Positions 1-9,055 are shown, counted from the stretch's first letter. The stretch: DNA of 64,000 nt from Roseovarius sp. A-2 (GCF_002072155.1 NZ_BDIY01000001.1:124001-188000), one strand, 5' to 3'. Numbers and translations: made by a program. Notes: generated from the sequence alone by a model not told the origin.

Positions 1-771
1 TTTGTGCTGGCCGCGATGGTCGTGGGGGCGGTGGCCGCACTCGGCCCCGGCATTCCGCGCACCACCTGGCGCGCGCCCTGGCGGTATCTGCTGCTGGGTG
101 GCGCGATGGGGCTTTATTTCGTTCTGATGTTCGAGGGGCTCAAAACAGCGGCGCCGGTTTCTGCCTCGGCCGTTTTCACCCTGACGCCGATCGTGTCGGG
201 GCTGGCGGGCTATGTGCTCTTGCGCCAGATCACCACGCCGCGCATGGCGCTGGCGCTGGCGGTTGGGGCGGCGGGGGCACTCTGGGTGATTTTCCGGGCC
301 GATCCGGTGGCGCTGATGGCCTTCGAGATCGGGCGCGGCGAGGCGATTTTCTTCTGGGGCTGCGTGGCACATGCGGTCTATACGCCGCTGGTGCGGCGGC
401 TCAACCGAGGCGAGACGCCGGTGGCGTTTTCCTTTGGCACGATGATCGGCGCGGCGCTGCTGGTGACGGCGGCGGGCTGGTCCGAGATCCGCGCGACCGA
501 TTGGGCGGCGCTGCCCGGCATTGTCTGGATCACGCTGGTTTACACGGCGGTTTGCGCGACGGCGATGTCCTTCGTGTTGTTGCAATATGCCAGCCTCAAC
601 CTGCCGAGCGCCAAGGTCATGGCCTATACCTATCTGGTGCCAACATGGGTGGCGCTGTGGCAGGTGGCGCTGGGCCATGCGCTGCCGCCGGTGATGGTGC
701 TGGGTGGCGTCGGGCTGACGGTGCTGGCGCTGGTGCTGCTCTTGAAGGACGAGAGCGCAGCCCTCAGATAA
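1..771 (+). CDS. EamA/DMT-family transporter, 5' end outside window
   Basis: C-terminal part of a drug/metabolite-transporter (EamA) permease of the inner membrane. The frame is open to the left edge, so the gene starts upstream. About 256 residues are visible against a usual ~290-300, so roughly one N-terminal helix is missing. The protein is a run of hydrophobic helices with short loops. It shows the two-repeat layout of the family, with the second repeat starting around residue 115 (a GEAIFFWGCVAHAVYTPLV-type helix). The C-terminus ends in a positively and negatively charged tail (LLLKDE). Substrate cannot be told; family members export metabolites or amino acids. The downstream ArsR gene converges on it. 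Confidence 0.85.
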   Translation, partial: FVLAAMVVGAVAALGPGIPRTTWRAPWRYLLLGGAMGLYFVLMFEGLKTAAPVSASAVFTLTPIVSGLAGYVLLRQITTPRMALALAVGAAGALWVIFRADPVALMAFEIGRGEAIFFWGCVAHAVYTPLVRRLNRGETPVAFSFGTMIGAALLVTAAGWSEIRATDWAALPGIVWITLVYTAVCATAMSFVLLQYASLNLPSAKVMAYTYLVPTWVALWQVALGHALPPVMVLGGVGLTVLALVLLLKDESAALR

Positions 772-831
772 CGCCGCCCGCGCGCAGATCGGCGCGCAAT
801 TGGCGCAGTTCCGGGGTAAAGGTTGTGGGCG

Positions 832-1167
832 TCAGGTGTCATCGGGCAGTTCCGTGCGCAGGAACCGCTCGAACGCGTCGAGATGCACCGCCTCGAACTG
901 GCCGAAACCCTGCATCCAGATCGAGGCGTCGCGCAGCGCGTCGGGCTCCAGCCTGCACCAGACCACGCGGCCGCGCCGTTCCTGACTGATCAGACCGGCG
1001 CGGCTGAGGATGCCGAGATGCTTGGAAATCGCGGCGAGGCTCATCTCGAACGGCTCGGCCACGTCCGTCACGGCCATGTCATCCTCAAGCAGCATCGACA
1101 GGATCGCGCGCCGGGTCGGGTCGGCGAGGGCGGCGAAAACACTGTCGAGGGCGGGGGATTTGTCCAT
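832..1167 (-). CDS. ArsR-family winged-helix transcriptional regulator
   Basis: Small (111 aa) DNA-binding regulator of the ArsR/SmtB fold. The N-terminal ADPTRRAIL motif, the recognition-helix region (LAAISKHLGILSRAGL) and the following wing (RRGRVVWCRLEP) are all clear. No metal-binding Cys pair of the ELCVCDL type is present, so it is probably not a classical metal sensor. It resembles the ArsR proteins that usually sit beside an SRPBCC (AHSA1) gene, but no such gene follows here. The start is placed at the ATG giving MDKSPALDS, because the upstream extension of the frame does not look like ArsR sequence. The protein is convergent with the upstream transporter. Confidence 0.88.
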   Translation of the reverse strand: MDKSPALDSVFAALADPTRRAILSMLLEDDMAVTDVAEPFEMSLAAISKHLGILSRAGLISQERRGRVVWCRLEPDALRDASIWMQGFGQFEAVHLDAFERFLRTELPDDT

Positions 1168-1346
1168 GCCGCTTATAGGCCCGAGCGCGCCCCGCGCGTC
1201 AACGGCGATCACGGGCGGGGCCACACTAAACGCGCCATTTTTCCGGGTTCTTTGGCCGGAAAAGGGGTTTGATCTGGGACAAAGCAATGTCAGGCTGGCC
1301 CCATTAGGTTCAAACAGCGACCCAAGGAAACGCGAAAGGAAAGAAT

Positions 1347-1760
1347 ATGTTCTCCAAAATCATGGTTCCCGTCGATCTGGTTCACAAGGATACGTTGGGC
1401 AAGGCGCTCGATGTGGCCGGGGACATGGCCAAGCGCCATGGCGCGTCGATCGACGTGGTCAGCGTGGGCGGTGAACTGCCTGGCCAGTTGGGTCACACGC
1501 CGCAGGAATTCGGCGACCGCCTGCAGGGCTTTGCGGATGAGCTGCGCGAGAAATACGGCGTCACCGTCAAGGCCGACCCGCTGATGGCGCATGATCCGGC
1601 GGTCGAGACCAATGCCGAACTGATGAAGGCAATCGAAAAGACCGGGGCCGATCTGGTGATCATGGCCAGCCACAAGCCCGGCTTTCTGGAGCATATCTTC
1701 AGCTCGCATGGCGGCTATATCGCGCAGCATGCGCAGTGCTCGGTTTTCGTGGTGCGTTGA
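1347..1760 (+). CDS. Universal stress protein (UspA family)
   Basis: A 137-residue single-domain Usp protein of the cytoplasm. It begins MFSKIMVPVDL, the typical first beta strand, and ends in the final strand QCSVFVVR. The central ADLVIMASHKPG strand-loop is recognisable. The usual ATP-binding signature G-x2-G-x9-G(S/T) is not clean here (ASHKPGF...SSHGGY), so nucleotide binding is uncertain. A purine-rich ribosome site (GAAAGGAAAG) precedes the ATG. It stands alone between an opposite-strand ArsR gene and the atp operon. Family members are induced by stress and growth arrest; the specific role here is unknown. Confidence 0.9.
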   Translation: MFSKIMVPVDLVHKDTLGKALDVAGDMAKRHGASIDVVSVGGELPGQLGHTPQEFGDRLQGFADELREKYGVTVKADPLMAHDPAVETNAELMKAIEKTGADLVIMASHKPGFLEHIFSSHGGYIAQHAQCSVFVVR

Positions 1761-1837
1761 TACTCAACCGCAAAGTTGAATATGGGCAAACCGCCTCATT
1801 GTTCCGGTGGGGCGGTTGCGGTAGAAGGGCGCTGCTG

Positions 1838-1859
1838 CTTCTTTATGGAAAAAATACTC
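1838..1859 (+). repeat. Copy of a dispersed intergenic motif (CTTCTTTATGGAAAAAATACTC)
   Basis: Short intergenic sequence resembling motifs at 13873-13891, 44628-44640 and 52604-52625; the shared core is TTCTT-N2-TGGCAAAAATACTC. This copy is diverged (GGAAAA for GGCAAA). Just upstream, 1786-1819 can fold into an imperfect hairpin (GCAAACCGCC / GGCGGTTGC) that may end the usp transcript. Confidence 0.35.
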
Positions 1860-1962
1860 ATTTAAACAATGACTTGAGCCTGCGCCACGCTGGCGCGTAT
1901 GGCGCTTGACTCACGCGGCCCCGCGCCATAGCAAAGGCGCAACATTCCGAAGGGGGCGTGGC

Positions 1963-2304
1963 GTGACCGATCCCGAGCAGAGCAAGCGACTGGCCGAGCT
2001 GGACGCGAGGATTGCCAAGCTCAAGGGCAAGGATGCGCCGAGGCCCCATCAGGAAGAACATTATTCACAGGCGCAGCTTGCCTGGCGGATGGTGATCGAA
2101 CTGGTGGCCGGTCTTCTGATCGGCTTTGGCATGGGATACGGGTTGGATCAGCTGTTTGGCACCATTCCGATATTCCTTGTCATATTCACATTTCTGGGCC
2201 TCGCGGCGGGCGTCAAGACGATGATGCGCAGCGCCGAGGAGATCCGACGCGACGCGATGACGCCCGGGACGGGTGCGGAAGAGAGGGACAAGGATGGCGA
2301 CTGA
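1963..2304 (+). CDS. atpI: ATP synthase assembly protein AtpI
   Basis: First gene of the F0 operon. The 113-residue protein has a charged N-terminal third ([20 protein letters not shown]) followed by two transmembrane helices, the layout of the Mg/Ca-associated AtpI/AtpZ assembly factors that help build the c-ring. The start is the GTG of GTGACCGAT, preceded by a strong purine site (AAGGGGGCG). An upstream in-frame ATG exists, but it would add residues that do not look like AtpI and would skip this ribosome site. Its stop overlaps the atpB start by 11 bp, so the two are probably translationally coupled. Confidence 0.9.
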   Translation: MTDPEQSKRLAELDARIAKLKGKDAPRPHQEEHYSQAQLAWRMVIELVAGLLIGFGMGYGLDQLFGTIPIFLVIFTFLGLAAGVKTMMRSAEEIRRDAMTPGTGAEERDKDGD

Positions 2305-3052
2305 AGCGCATGGGGCCGGCGAAGGCGGGCTTGCTTTTCACCCGATGGATCAGTTCCTGGTCAAGCCGCTCTTTGGTGACGGCGAGGTGGGGATGTTCAC
2401 GCTCACCAACGCGACATTCTGGATGGCGCTGACCATTCTGGCGATCTTTGCGCTTCTGGTCATGGGCACGTCGGGCCGCGCCACGATCCCGTCGCGGATG
2501 CAGTCGGTGGCCGAGCTGGCCTACGAGTTCGTGCGCAAGATGGTCGTGGATGTGGCGGGGAAAGAGGCGCTGGTGTTCTTCCCCTATATCATGACGCTGT
2601 TCATGTTCATCGTCTTTGCCAATTTCCTGGGGCTGTTGCCGATGGCGTTCACCACCACCAGCCATATCGCGGTGACGGCGGTTCTGGCGGTGATGGTCTT
2701 CCTGACGGTGACGATCCTCGGTTTCGTCAAGAACGGCGCGGCCTTCCTGAGCCTCTTTTGGGTCAGTTCCGCGCCGCTGGCGCTGCGGCCCATCCTGGCG
2801 GTGATCGAGCTGATTTCCTATTTCGTGCGCCCGGTCAGCCACTCCATTCGTCTGGCGGGCAACATGATGGCCGGTCACGCGGTGATCAAGGTTTTCGCGG
2901 GCTTCAGCCAAGTGGCGATGATCGCGCCGCTGTCGATCCTCGCGGTGTCGGCGATGTACGGGCTCGAAGTGCTGGTGTCCTTCATCCAGGCCTATGTCTT
3001 TACCATCCTCACCTGCGTCTATCTCAAGGACGCGCTGCATCCGCATCACTGA
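2294..3052 (+). CDS. atpB: F0F1 ATP synthase subunit a
   Basis: Integral membrane subunit a (252 aa), which forms the proton half-channels of F0. The conserved channel arginine lies in [14 protein letters not shown] (about R186), followed by the last two helices ([16 protein letters not shown]) with the conserved Q. The N-terminus is short and soluble, as in alphaproteobacterial subunits. The start at ATGGCGACT has a GAGAGGGACAAGG ribosome site and overlaps the atpI stop. It is followed by atpE after a ~100 bp spacer. A long open frame on the opposite strand here is a compositional shadow. Confidence 0.97.
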   Translation: MATEAHGAGEGGLAFHPMDQFLVKPLFGDGEVGMFTLTNATFWMALTILAIFALLVMGTSGRATIPSRMQSVAELAYEFVRKMVVDVAGKEALVFFPYIMTLFMFIVFANFLGLLPMAFTTTSHIAVTAVLAVMVFLTVTILGFVKNGAAFLSLFWVSSAPLALRPILAVIELISYFVRPVSHSIRLAGNMMAGHAVIKVFAGFSQVAMIAPLSILAVSAMYGLEVLVSFIQAYVFTILTCVYLKDALHPHH

Positions 3053-3153
3053 GGGGGTGGGGCTCGTTCACCATCAGAACAACCAGACGACGGCGGGTTC
3101 GCCCGCCTGACGACCAACCTAGCAATGCCAATTCCAACGTAAGGAGACATCTC

Positions 3154-3390
3154 ATGGAAGGCGATATCGCACAACTGGGTCAATTCATCGGTGCAGGCCT
3201 CGCAGGCATCGGTTCGGGTGCTGCCGCGATCGGTGTGGGCCACGTGGCCGGCAATTTCCTCGCGGGCGCACTGCGCAACCCGTCGGCTGCCGCCGGTCAG
3301 ACCGCGACGCTGTTCATCGGCATCGCATTCGCCGAAGCCCTGGGGATCTTCTCGTTCCTCATCGCGCTTCTGCTGATGTTCGCCGTCTGA
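3154..3390 (+). CDS. atpE: F0F1 ATP synthase subunit c
   Basis: Small (78 aa) hairpin proteolipid that makes the rotating c-ring. Two transmembrane helices flank the polar loop RNP (residues 41-43), and the proton-carrying carboxylate is Glu61 in [10 protein letters not shown]. The first helix has the Gly/Ala-rich packing motif ([17 protein letters not shown]). The ribosome site is AAGGAGACATCTC, stronger than those of its neighbours, which fits the high copy number of this subunit. Spacers of about 100 and 86 bp separate it from atpB and from the b' gene. Confidence 0.98.
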   Translation: MEGDIAQLGQFIGAGLAGIGSGAAAIGVGHVAGNFLAGALRNPSAAAGQTATLFIGIAFAEALGIFSFLIALLLMFAV

Positions 3391-3476
3391 GCCTTACGGG
3401 TATCTGATCCTTACGGCCGGAGGGCGGCGATGCGCCGCCTTCCGGTGTAACCGGAACATTCCCCAGGGAGGACGAC

Positions 3477-3998
3477 ATGGCGAGCGAAACGCAAGGGGCC
3501 GAGGCCGCAACGGGCTTGCCTCAGCTCGATATCACGACATTCTCCAACCAGATCTTCTGGCTGCTGGTGTCATTGGTCGTGATCTACTTCATCCTGTCGC
3601 GCGTGGCCCTGCCGCGCATCGCGGCAGTGCTGGCCGAGCGTCAGGGGACGATCACCAACGATCTTGCCGCCGCCGAAGACCTCAAGGCCAAGGCCGTCGA
3701 GGCCGAGGAGGCCTACAACAAGGCGCTGGCCGATGCCCGTGCCGAGGCGCAGAAGATCATCGCCGAGACCAGGGCCGAGATCAAAGCCGATCTCGACAAG
3801 GCCAATGAAAAGGCCGATGCCGAGATCGCGGAGCGGACCGCCGAGGGCGAAAAGAAGCTGGCGGAGATCCGTGAAAGCGCCATGGAGAGCGTGCGCGAGG
3901 TGGCCAAGGGCACGGCTGCCGAGATCGTCTCGGCCATGGGTGGCAAGGCCGATGGTCGCACCGTCAACGCGGCGATCAACGCCCGGATGAAAGGATGA
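3477..3998 (+). CDS. F0F1 ATP synthase subunit b'
   Basis: Peripheral-stalk subunit b' (173 aa; named atpF2, atpG or atpX in different annotations). A single transmembrane helix at about residues 24-48 ([21 protein letters not shown]) is followed by a long charged helix rich in Ala, Glu and Lys that should form the stalk coiled coil. Paired b and b' genes are typical of photosynthetic and related alphaproteobacteria, where the stalk is a heterodimer. The ribosome site is GGGAGGACGAC. Its last codons overlap the start of the b gene by 4 bp (ATGA). Confidence 0.95.
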   Translation: MASETQGAEAATGLPQLDITTFSNQIFWLLVSLVVIYFILSRVALPRIAAVLAERQGTITNDLAAAEDLKAKAVEAEEAYNKALADARAEAQKIIAETRAEIKADLDKANEKADAEIAERTAEGEKKLAEIRESAMESVREVAKGTAAEIVSAMGGKADGRTVNAAINARMKG

Positions 3999-4564
3999 CT
4001 GCCATGCGCAAGCTGACCCTGACCGTCGCCGCATCCGCGATCGCCAGCCCGGCGCTGGCCGCTTCGGGCCCGTTCTTTTCGCTGAGCAACACGGATTTCG
4101 TGGTGCTTTTAGCGTTCCTGCTGTTCGTCGGTTTCCTGACCTACATGAAGGTGCCGGGCCTGATCGGCAAGAAGCTGGACGAGCGGGCGGACGGCATCAA
4201 GTCCGAACTCGACGAGGCGCGCGCGCTGCGTGAAGAGGCACAGACTCTGCTGGCAAGCTATGAGCGCAAGCAGAAGGACGTGCACGATCAGGCCGAGCGG
4301 ATCATCGCGCAGGCCAAGGAGGAGGCGACCCAAGCCGCCACCGAGGCAAAGGACGAGATCAAGGCCTCGATCGCGCGCCGTTTGCAAGCCGCCGAAGACC
4401 AGATCCGGAGCGCCGAGGCGCGGGCGATCCGGGACGTGCGGGACCAGGCGGTGACTGTCGCCGTGGCCGCCGCGCGCGACGTGATCGCCAAGCAGATGAC
4501 CGCAGCCGAGGGCAATACGCTGATCGACAATGGCATTGCCGAGGTTGAAGCGAAACTGCACTGA
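3995..4564 (+). CDS. atpF: F0F1 ATP synthase subunit b
   Basis: Second stalk subunit (up to 189 aa). The N-terminus looks like a cleavable or uncleaved signal ([16 protein letters not shown]), then a membrane helix ([17 protein letters not shown]) and a long coiled-coil region ([20 protein letters not shown] onward). The first ATG overlaps the b' stop; a second ATG three codons on (MRKLTL) is an equally good start. The gene closes the F0 operon and is followed at once by a strong terminator. The F1 genes (atpHAGDC) are not nearby, as is usual in this group of bacteria. Confidence 0.95.
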   Translation: MTAMRKLTLTVAASAIASPALAASGPFFSLSNTDFVVLLAFLLFVGFLTYMKVPGLIGKKLDERADGIKSELDEARALREEAQTLLASYERKQKDVHDQAERIIAQAKEEATQAATEAKDEIKASIARRLQAAEDQIRSAEARAIRDVRDQAVTVAVAAARDVIAKQMTAAEGNTLIDNGIAEVEAKLH

Positions 4565-4587
4565 GCCGTTCGATGCTGAATTTGAAG

Positions 4588-4617
4588 GGCCCGGTCCGAC
4601 GTCGGACCGGGCCTTTT
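4588..4617 (+). terminator. Rho-independent terminator of the F0 atp operon
   Basis: A perfect 26-bp inverted repeat (arm GGCCCGGTCCGAC, 4588-4600, and its complement, 4601-4613) is followed by TTTT. The stem can extend by A-T pairs on the outside. It begins about 24 bp after the atpF stop. Confidence 0.9.
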
Positions 4618-4633
4618 CTGTGCGTCGCAGGGA

Positions 4634-4643
4634 TGTGATCACA
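4634..4643. promoter_or_regulatory. Palindrome TGTGATCACA, distal copy upstream of sdhC
   Basis: Perfect 10-bp palindrome TGTGATCACA, about 270 bp before the sdhC start. Two more identical copies lie 109 and 129 bp downstream. The regulator that might bind here is not identifiable from the sequence. The half-site spacing (none) does not fit CRP (TGTGA-N6-TCACA) or FNR. Confidence 0.45.
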
Positions 4644-4742
4644 AAATCACGGAATAAAAGTGCCTATTGGCGAATATGATCGCATGTCGCGCAGAGACTC
4701 ACCGGGGAGTCGCGCCATGAAATGGGCCAAGCGCATCTTAAT

Positions 4743-4772
4743 TGTGATCACACGATTATTTATGTGATCACA
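4743..4772. promoter_or_regulatory. Two tandem TGTGATCACA palindromes 20 bp apart, upstream of sdhC
   Basis: Identical palindromes at 4743-4752 and 4763-4772, starting exactly 20 bp apart, so they lie on nearly the same face of the helix. They sit in an AT-rich stretch (CGATTATTTA between them) about 140-170 bp before the sdhC start, where a promoter is expected. With the copy at 4634 they look like operators controlling the sdh operon. Confidence 0.55.
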
Positions 4773-4912
4773 AAGATAAAGTTTTTGCGGCGAATTGCCC
4801 TGATTGAGGGGAAATCTGGTCTGTTGCAGGTGACAGCGCCCTGAAAAAGTTTCAAAACGGGTGCAGCTTGAGCCGGCGCATGCGCCGCCGCCATCTGTAA
4901 AGGAGGTTCTCC

Positions 4913-5296
4913 ATGGCCGAAACCGAACAGGTAGAACGCCCACTGTCCCCGCATTTGCAGGTCTACCGCCCGCAGTTGACCTCGATCACCTCGATCCTGA
5001 CGCGGATCACCGGCAACGCGCTGATCGTGGCGGCGCTCTTGATCGTGTGGTGGCTACTGGCGGCCTCGACCTCGGACGACTATTTCGCGATGGCCGATGC
5101 AGTCCTGACCTCGTGGTTCGGCGATCTGGTGATGACGCTGTCGCTCTGGGCGATCTGGTATCACTATCTGGCGGGGCTGCGGCATTTCTATTTCGACGCA
5201 GGCAAGGGCCTCGACATTCCCACGGCGGAAAAGCTGGGATGGGGCTGCATCATCGGCTCGGTCGTGCTGACCGTTATTACGCTGTTCTTGGTCTGA
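4913..5296 (+). CDS. sdhC: Succinate dehydrogenase cytochrome b556 subunit
   Basis: Membrane anchor of complex II (127 aa). The family signature RPLSPHLQVYRPQLTSITSI is at the N-terminus, followed by three transmembrane helices. The helix-two segment WAIWYHYLAGLRHFYFD carries the likely haem-ligand and quinone-site histidines. The ribosome site AAAGGAGGTTCTCC is very strong. The gene opens an operon sdhCDAB, 10 bp before sdhD. The ~290-bp region upstream holds three TGTGATCACA palindromes and no convincing gene. Confidence 0.96.
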   Translation: MAETEQVERPLSPHLQVYRPQLTSITSILTRITGNALIVAALLIVWWLLAASTSDDYFAMADAVLTSWFGDLVMTLSLWAIWYHYLAGLRHFYFDAGKGLDIPTAEKLGWGCIIGSVVLTVITLFLV

Positions 5297-5306
5297 GGAG
5301 GGAAAA

Positions 5307-5678
5307 ATGCGTTATCTGACCGCACGTAAACGGGCCGAGGGCAAAGGTGCATCCGGCACCGGCACGGAGCATTTCTGGTACATGAAGATGTCGGGCGTGG
5401 GGCTCGCGATCATCACCCCGGTGTTTCTGGTGGCCTTCGGGCGCGCGCTGGGTGGCGACCGCGCCGAGGTGCTGGAAGCCTTTTCGCATCCCGGCATGGC
5501 GATCCTGACCGGCCTCGTGATCTTTTTCGGATTGCGCCATTACGCGGGCGGCGCGCAGACGATGATCGAGGATTATGCCCATGGCACGATGCGCCGGGCC
5601 CTGATTATCGCCGTGACCGTACTAAGTTACGGAATGATCGCCACCGGGCTTTTCGCCCTTGCCAAGATCGCGCTGTGA
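5307..5678 (+). CDS. sdhD: Succinate dehydrogenase hydrophobic anchor subunit
   Basis: Second membrane anchor of complex II (123 aa) with three predicted transmembrane helices. Typical family features are FWYMKMSGVGLAII at the start of helix one and GLRHYAGGAQTMIEDYAHG between helices two and three, where the His and the Asp-Tyr of the quinone pocket are expected. It lies between sdhC and sdhA with short spacers and a GGAGGG ribosome site. Confidence 0.95.
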   Translation: MRYLTARKRAEGKGASGTGTEHFWYMKMSGVGLAIITPVFLVAFGRALGGDRAEVLEAFSHPGMAILTGLVIFFGLRHYAGGAQTMIEDYAHGTMRRALIIAVTVLSYGMIATGLFALAKIAL

Positions 5679-5690
5679 GGACCTGAATAA

Positions 5691-7493
5691 ATGGCTGCTT
5701 ATGAATACGAGACGCATGATTACGACGTCGTGGTTGTGGGGGCCGGTGGGGCCGGTCTGCGCGCCACGCTCGGCATGGCTGAACAGGGCCTGCGCACCGC
5801 CTGCGTGACCAAGGTCTTTCCGACCCGTTCGCACACGGTGGCCGCACAGGGCGGTATCGCGGCGAGCCTTGGCAACATGGGCCCCGACAGCTGGCAATGG
5901 CATATGTATGACACGGTCAAGGGGTCGGATTGGCTGGGCGACACGGATGCGATGGAATATCTGGCGCGCGAGGCCCCCAAGGCGGTCTATGAGCTGGAGC
6001 ATTACGGTGTGCCGTTCTCGCGCACCGAAGAGGGCAAGATCTATCAGCGTCCCTTTGGCGGGCATACGACCGAATTTGGTGAAGGCCCCCCGGTGCAGCG
6101 CACCTGTGCCGCCGCCGACCGCACCGGCCACGCCATCCTGCACACGCTTTACGGGCAGAGCCTGAAGGAAAAGGCCGAGTTCTACATCGAGTATTTCGCG
6201 ATTGACCTGATCATGACCGATGGGGCCTGCACCGGCGTCGTCTGCTGGAAGCTGGACGATGGCACGATGCATGTCTTCAACGCCAAGACGGTGGTTCTGG
6301 CGACAGGCGGTTATGGCCGGGCGTATTTCAGCGCGACGAGCGCGCATACCTGTACCGGGGATGGTAACGGCATGGTGGCTCGGGCGGGTCTGCCGCTTCA
6401 GGATATGGAGTTTGTGCAGTTCCACCCGACGGGCATTTTCGGGGCAGGGTGCCTCATTACCGAGGGCGCGCGCGGCGAGGGCGGGTATCTGACCAATTCC
6501 GAGGGCGAGCGGTTCATGGAACGCTATGCGCCCAACTACAAGGATCTGGCCCCGCGCGACTATGTCAGCCGCTGCATGACGATGGAAATCCGCGAGGGGC
6601 GCGGTGTCGGGCCGGGGGGCGATCACATCCACCTGAACCTGAGTCATCTGCCGCCCGAGGCGCTGCACCTGCGCCTGCCCGGCATTTCCGAGAGCGCGCG
6701 TATCTTTGCCGGGGTCGACGTGACCAAGGAGCCGATCCCGGTGCTGCCTACGGTGCATTACAACATGGGCGGCATTCCGGCGAATTACTGGGGCGAGGTG
6801 ATCAACCCCACCAAGGACGACCCGCATGCGGTGGTGCCCGGTCTGATGGCCGTGGGCGAGGCGGCCTGTGCCTCGGTGCATGGGGCGAACCGGCTGGGCT
6901 CGAATTCGCTCATTGACCTTGTGGTGTTTGGCCGTGCGGCGGCCATTCGCGCAGGAAAAGTGGTGGATGCCGAAAGCGCGGTGCCCGCGACCAATGTGGC
7001 CGAGGTGGATCGCGCGCTTGATCGCTTTGACACGCTGCGCCACGCGGATGGCGCGGTGCCGACCGCCGATCTGCGGCTGGAGATGCAAAAGACCATGCAG
7101 GCGGATGCCGCCGTCTTCCGCACCTCCAAGACGCTGGCCGAGGGGGTTGAGAAGATGAAGGGCGTCGCCGCCAAGATGGGTGATATCAAGGTCACCGATC
7201 GCAGCCTTGTGTGGAACAGCGACCTGATGGAGACGCTGGAGCTGACCAACCTGATGCCCTGTGCGCTGGCGACGATCTTTGGTGCCGAGGCGCGGCACGA
7301 AAGCCGGGGCGCGCACGCGCATGAGGATTTCAGCACCCGCGACGATAAGAACTGGCGCGTGCACACGATTGCGCGGATCGGCGCCACGGATGTCGATCTG
7401 AGCTATCGCCCGATCATCGAAGACCCGATTACGCCTGAGAAGCAGGGCGGCATCAGCCTCAAGAAGATCGCGCCCAAAGAGCGCACGTTCTAA
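5691..7493 (+). CDS. sdhA: Succinate dehydrogenase flavoprotein subunit
   Basis: Catalytic FAD subunit of complex II (600 aa), which oxidises succinate to fumarate. The dinucleotide-binding motif [12 protein letters not shown] is near residue 15. The covalent-flavin histidine is about H48 in [10 protein letters not shown]. The active-site segments [29 protein letters not shown] and [15 protein letters not shown] are all present, and the C-terminus ends with the usual DLSYRPI strand. Length matches the family. The next gene, sdhB, starts 11 bp downstream. A 580-codon open frame on the other strand is a shadow of this gene. Confidence 0.98.
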   Translation: MAAYEYETHDYDVVVVGAGGAGLRATLGMAEQGLRTACVTKVFPTRSHTVAAQGGIAASLGNMGPDSWQWHMYDTVKGSDWLGDTDAMEYLAREAPKAVYELEHYGVPFSRTEEGKIYQRPFGGHTTEFGEGPPVQRTCAAADRTGHAILHTLYGQSLKEKAEFYIEYFAIDLIMTDGACTGVVCWKLDDGTMHVFNAKTVVLATGGYGRAYFSATSAHTCTGDGNGMVARAGLPLQDMEFVQFHPTGIFGAGCLITEGARGEGGYLTNSEGERFMERYAPNYKDLAPRDYVSRCMTMEIREGRGVGPGGDHIHLNLSHLPPEALHLRLPGISESARIFAGVDVTKEPIPVLPTVHYNMGGIPANYWGEVINPTKDDPHAVVPGLMAVGEAACASVHGANRLGSNSLIDLVVFGRAAAIRAGKVVDAESAVPATNVAEVDRALDRFDTLRHADGAVPTADLRLEMQKTMQADAAVFRTSKTLAEGVEKMKGVAAKMGDIKVTDRSLVWNSDLMETLELTNLMPCALATIFGAEARHESRGAHAHEDFSTRDDKNWRVHTIARIGATDVDLSYRPIIEDPITPEKQGGISLKKIAPKERTF

Positions 7494-7504
7494 GGAGACG
7501 TATC

Positions 7505-8284
7505 ATGGTTCAACTGACACTCCCCAAGAATTCGCGCATGATCACGGGCAAGACCTGGCCCAAGCCCGACACCGGCGGCACGATGCGCAAGTTCCAGATC
7601 TATCGCTGGACGCCCGATGACGGGCAGAACCCGCGGGTCGATACCTATTTCGTCGATCTCGACGATTGCGGGCCGATGGTTCTGGATGCGCTGATCTATA
7701 TCAAGAACAAGATCGACCCGACGCTGACCTTTCGCCGGTCCTGCCGCGAGGGGATTTGCGGCTCTTGCGCGATGAATATCGACGGGATCAACACGCTCGC
7801 GTGCATCTACGGCATGGACGAGATCAAGGGCGATGTGAAGATCTACCCGCTGCCGCATATGCCGGTGGTCAAGGATCTGATCCCGGACCTCACGCATTTC
7901 TATGCGCAGCATGAGAGCATCATGCCGTGGCTTGAGACCAAGACCAACCGGCCCGCGAAGGAGTGGAAGCAGTCGATCGAGGATCGTGGAAAGCTCGACG
8001 GGCTGTATGAGTGCGTGATGTGCGCGTGTTGTTCCACGTCCTGCCCGTCCTATTGGTGGAACGGCGATAAATACCTTGGACCGGCGGCGCTGTTGCACGC
8101 CTATCGCTGGATCATCGATTCTCGCGATGAGGCGACGGGCGAGCGGCTCGATGATCTGGAAGATCCGTTCAAGCTCTATCGATGCCACACGATCATGAAC
8201 TGCACCAAGACCTGCCCCAAGGGGCTAAACCCGGCCAAGGCGATTGCAGAGATCAAGAAGATGATGGTCGAGCGGCACGTGTGA
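7505..8284 (+). CDS. sdhB: Succinate dehydrogenase iron-sulfur subunit
   Basis: Electron-transfer subunit of complex II (259 aa). The [2Fe-2S] motif is [15 protein letters not shown], followed by a further Cys (NTLACIYG). The [4Fe-4S] and [3Fe-4S] ligands lie in [16 protein letters not shown] and [14 protein letters not shown]. The order of clusters and total length are standard. It closes the sdhCDAB operon; no terminator hairpin is obvious in the 20 bp before the next gene, so some read-through into the ZIP-like gene is possible. Confidence 0.98.
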   Translation: MVQLTLPKNSRMITGKTWPKPDTGGTMRKFQIYRWTPDDGQNPRVDTYFVDLDDCGPMVLDALIYIKNKIDPTLTFRRSCREGICGSCAMNIDGINTLACIYGMDEIKGDVKIYPLPHMPVVKDLIPDLTHFYAQHESIMPWLETKTNRPAKEWKQSIEDRGKLDGLYECVMCACCSTSCPSYWWNGDKYLGPAALLHAYRWIIDSRDEATGERLDDLEDPFKLYRCHTIMNCTKTCPKGLNPAKAIAEIKKMMVERHV

Positions 8285-8304
8285 GGCTGGTGTAGTGTCG
8301 CAGC

Positions 8305-9012
8305 ATGGCTGATATCTGGTCTGCGCTGCTCCTGACGCTGATGGCGGGGGCGGCGATGCCGATCGGGGCGGTGCTTGCCTTGTCGGCAACCTGCCGCAAG
8401 CTGCCGGACGAGGTGACGAATGGCATCATGGCCTTCGGTGGCGGGGCGCTCTTGGCCGCCATCGCGCTGGTGCTGGTCCCGCATGGCCAGGAGGATCTGT
8501 CTGCGCCGGTCGCGCTGCTGGCCTTTGCGGCGGGTGGTGTGACCTTCTTTGGCATTGATCGTCGGCTGGAGGCCGGGGACGGGCGCGGGGCGCAGCTTCT
8601 GGCGATGCTGCTGGATTATCTGCCCGAGGCGATGGCCATCGGGGCCTTGCTGTCGGCGCAGAAAGAGCGTGCCTTTCTTCTGGCCGGTCTGATCTTTCTG
8701 CAGAACCTGCCCGAAGGCTTTGCCGCGTTCCGCGAGATCGTCAGGGGCGGGGCGGTCAGGGGCGCGCGGATTGTGTTGCTGTTTGTCGGCCTTGCCCTTC
8801 TTGGCCCCGCCTGTGCCGCCATCGGGTTTACCTTTCTGGCAGAGATGCCGGATGTGCTGGGCTTCATCATGCTGTTTGCGGCTGGCGGTATCCTCTACCT
8901 GATCTTTCAGGACGTGGCACCCGAGTCGCATGAGGGGCAGGCGTGGTCCCCTGCGCTGGGCGCGGTGCTGGGGTTCAGTCTCGGGTTGTGGGGCGATTTG
9001 ATGATCGGGTGA
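8305..9012 (+). CDS. ZIP-like divalent metal transporter family protein
   Basis: Inner-membrane protein of 235 aa with about seven to eight hydrophobic helices, resembling the ZIP/GufA group. The two metal-site helices are recognisable as DYLPEAMAIGALLS and LQNLPEGFAAF. In canonical ZIP proteins the second of these reads HNxPEG and the first carries a His; here both histidines are replaced (Gln and Tyr/Asp). Metal transport is therefore not certain. The gene starts 20 bp after sdhB on the same strand and is followed by a possible weak terminator. Confidence 0.75.
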   Translation: MADIWSALLLTLMAGAAMPIGAVLALSATCRKLPDEVTNGIMAFGGGALLAAIALVLVPHGQEDLSAPVALLAFAAGGVTFFGIDRRLEAGDGRGAQLLAMLLDYLPEAMAIGALLSAQKERAFLLAGLIFLQNLPEGFAAFREIVRGGAVRGARIVLLFVGLALLGPACAAIGFTFLAEMPDVLGFIMLFAAGGILYLIFQDVAPESHEGQAWSPALGAVLGFSLGLWGDLMIG

Positions 9013-9017
9013 GTTGC

Positions 9018-9055
9018 AAATCCTGCATGGCCAGAATGCAGGTTTGTCGGTTTTT
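9018..9055 (+). terminator. Possible weak terminator after the ZIP-like gene
   Basis: Arms AAATCCTGCAT (9018-9028) and ATGCAGGTTT (9036-9045) pair with one defect. A T5 tract follows only after six further bases. It could equally be an operator for the small ORF that starts at 9109. Confidence 0.35.

Noticed and set aside
774-832. Short minus-strand reading LTPTTFTPELRQLRADLRAGG after the ArsR stop
   Set aside because: Looks protein-like but only about 23 codons, without a start or ribosome site; at most the relic of a C-terminus.
2213-3049. Long open frame opposite atpB (His/Arg-rich)
   Set aside because: Antisense shadow of a well-conserved gene in high-GC DNA; composition is unlike a real protein and no ribosome site is seen.
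4718-4768. 16-codon frame spanning two TGTGATCACA sites
   Set aside because: No ribosome site and ends within the operator region; chance frame.
4634-4772. CRP or FNR binding sites upstream of sdhC
   Set aside because: Half-sites TGTGA/TCACA are directly joined without the 6-bp spacer of CRP, and FNR's TTGAT-N4-ATCAA is absent.
5622-7364. 580-codon open frame opposite sdhA
   Set aside because: Covers a canonical sdhA in full; the product is His/Arg/Gly-rich with no recognisable domain.
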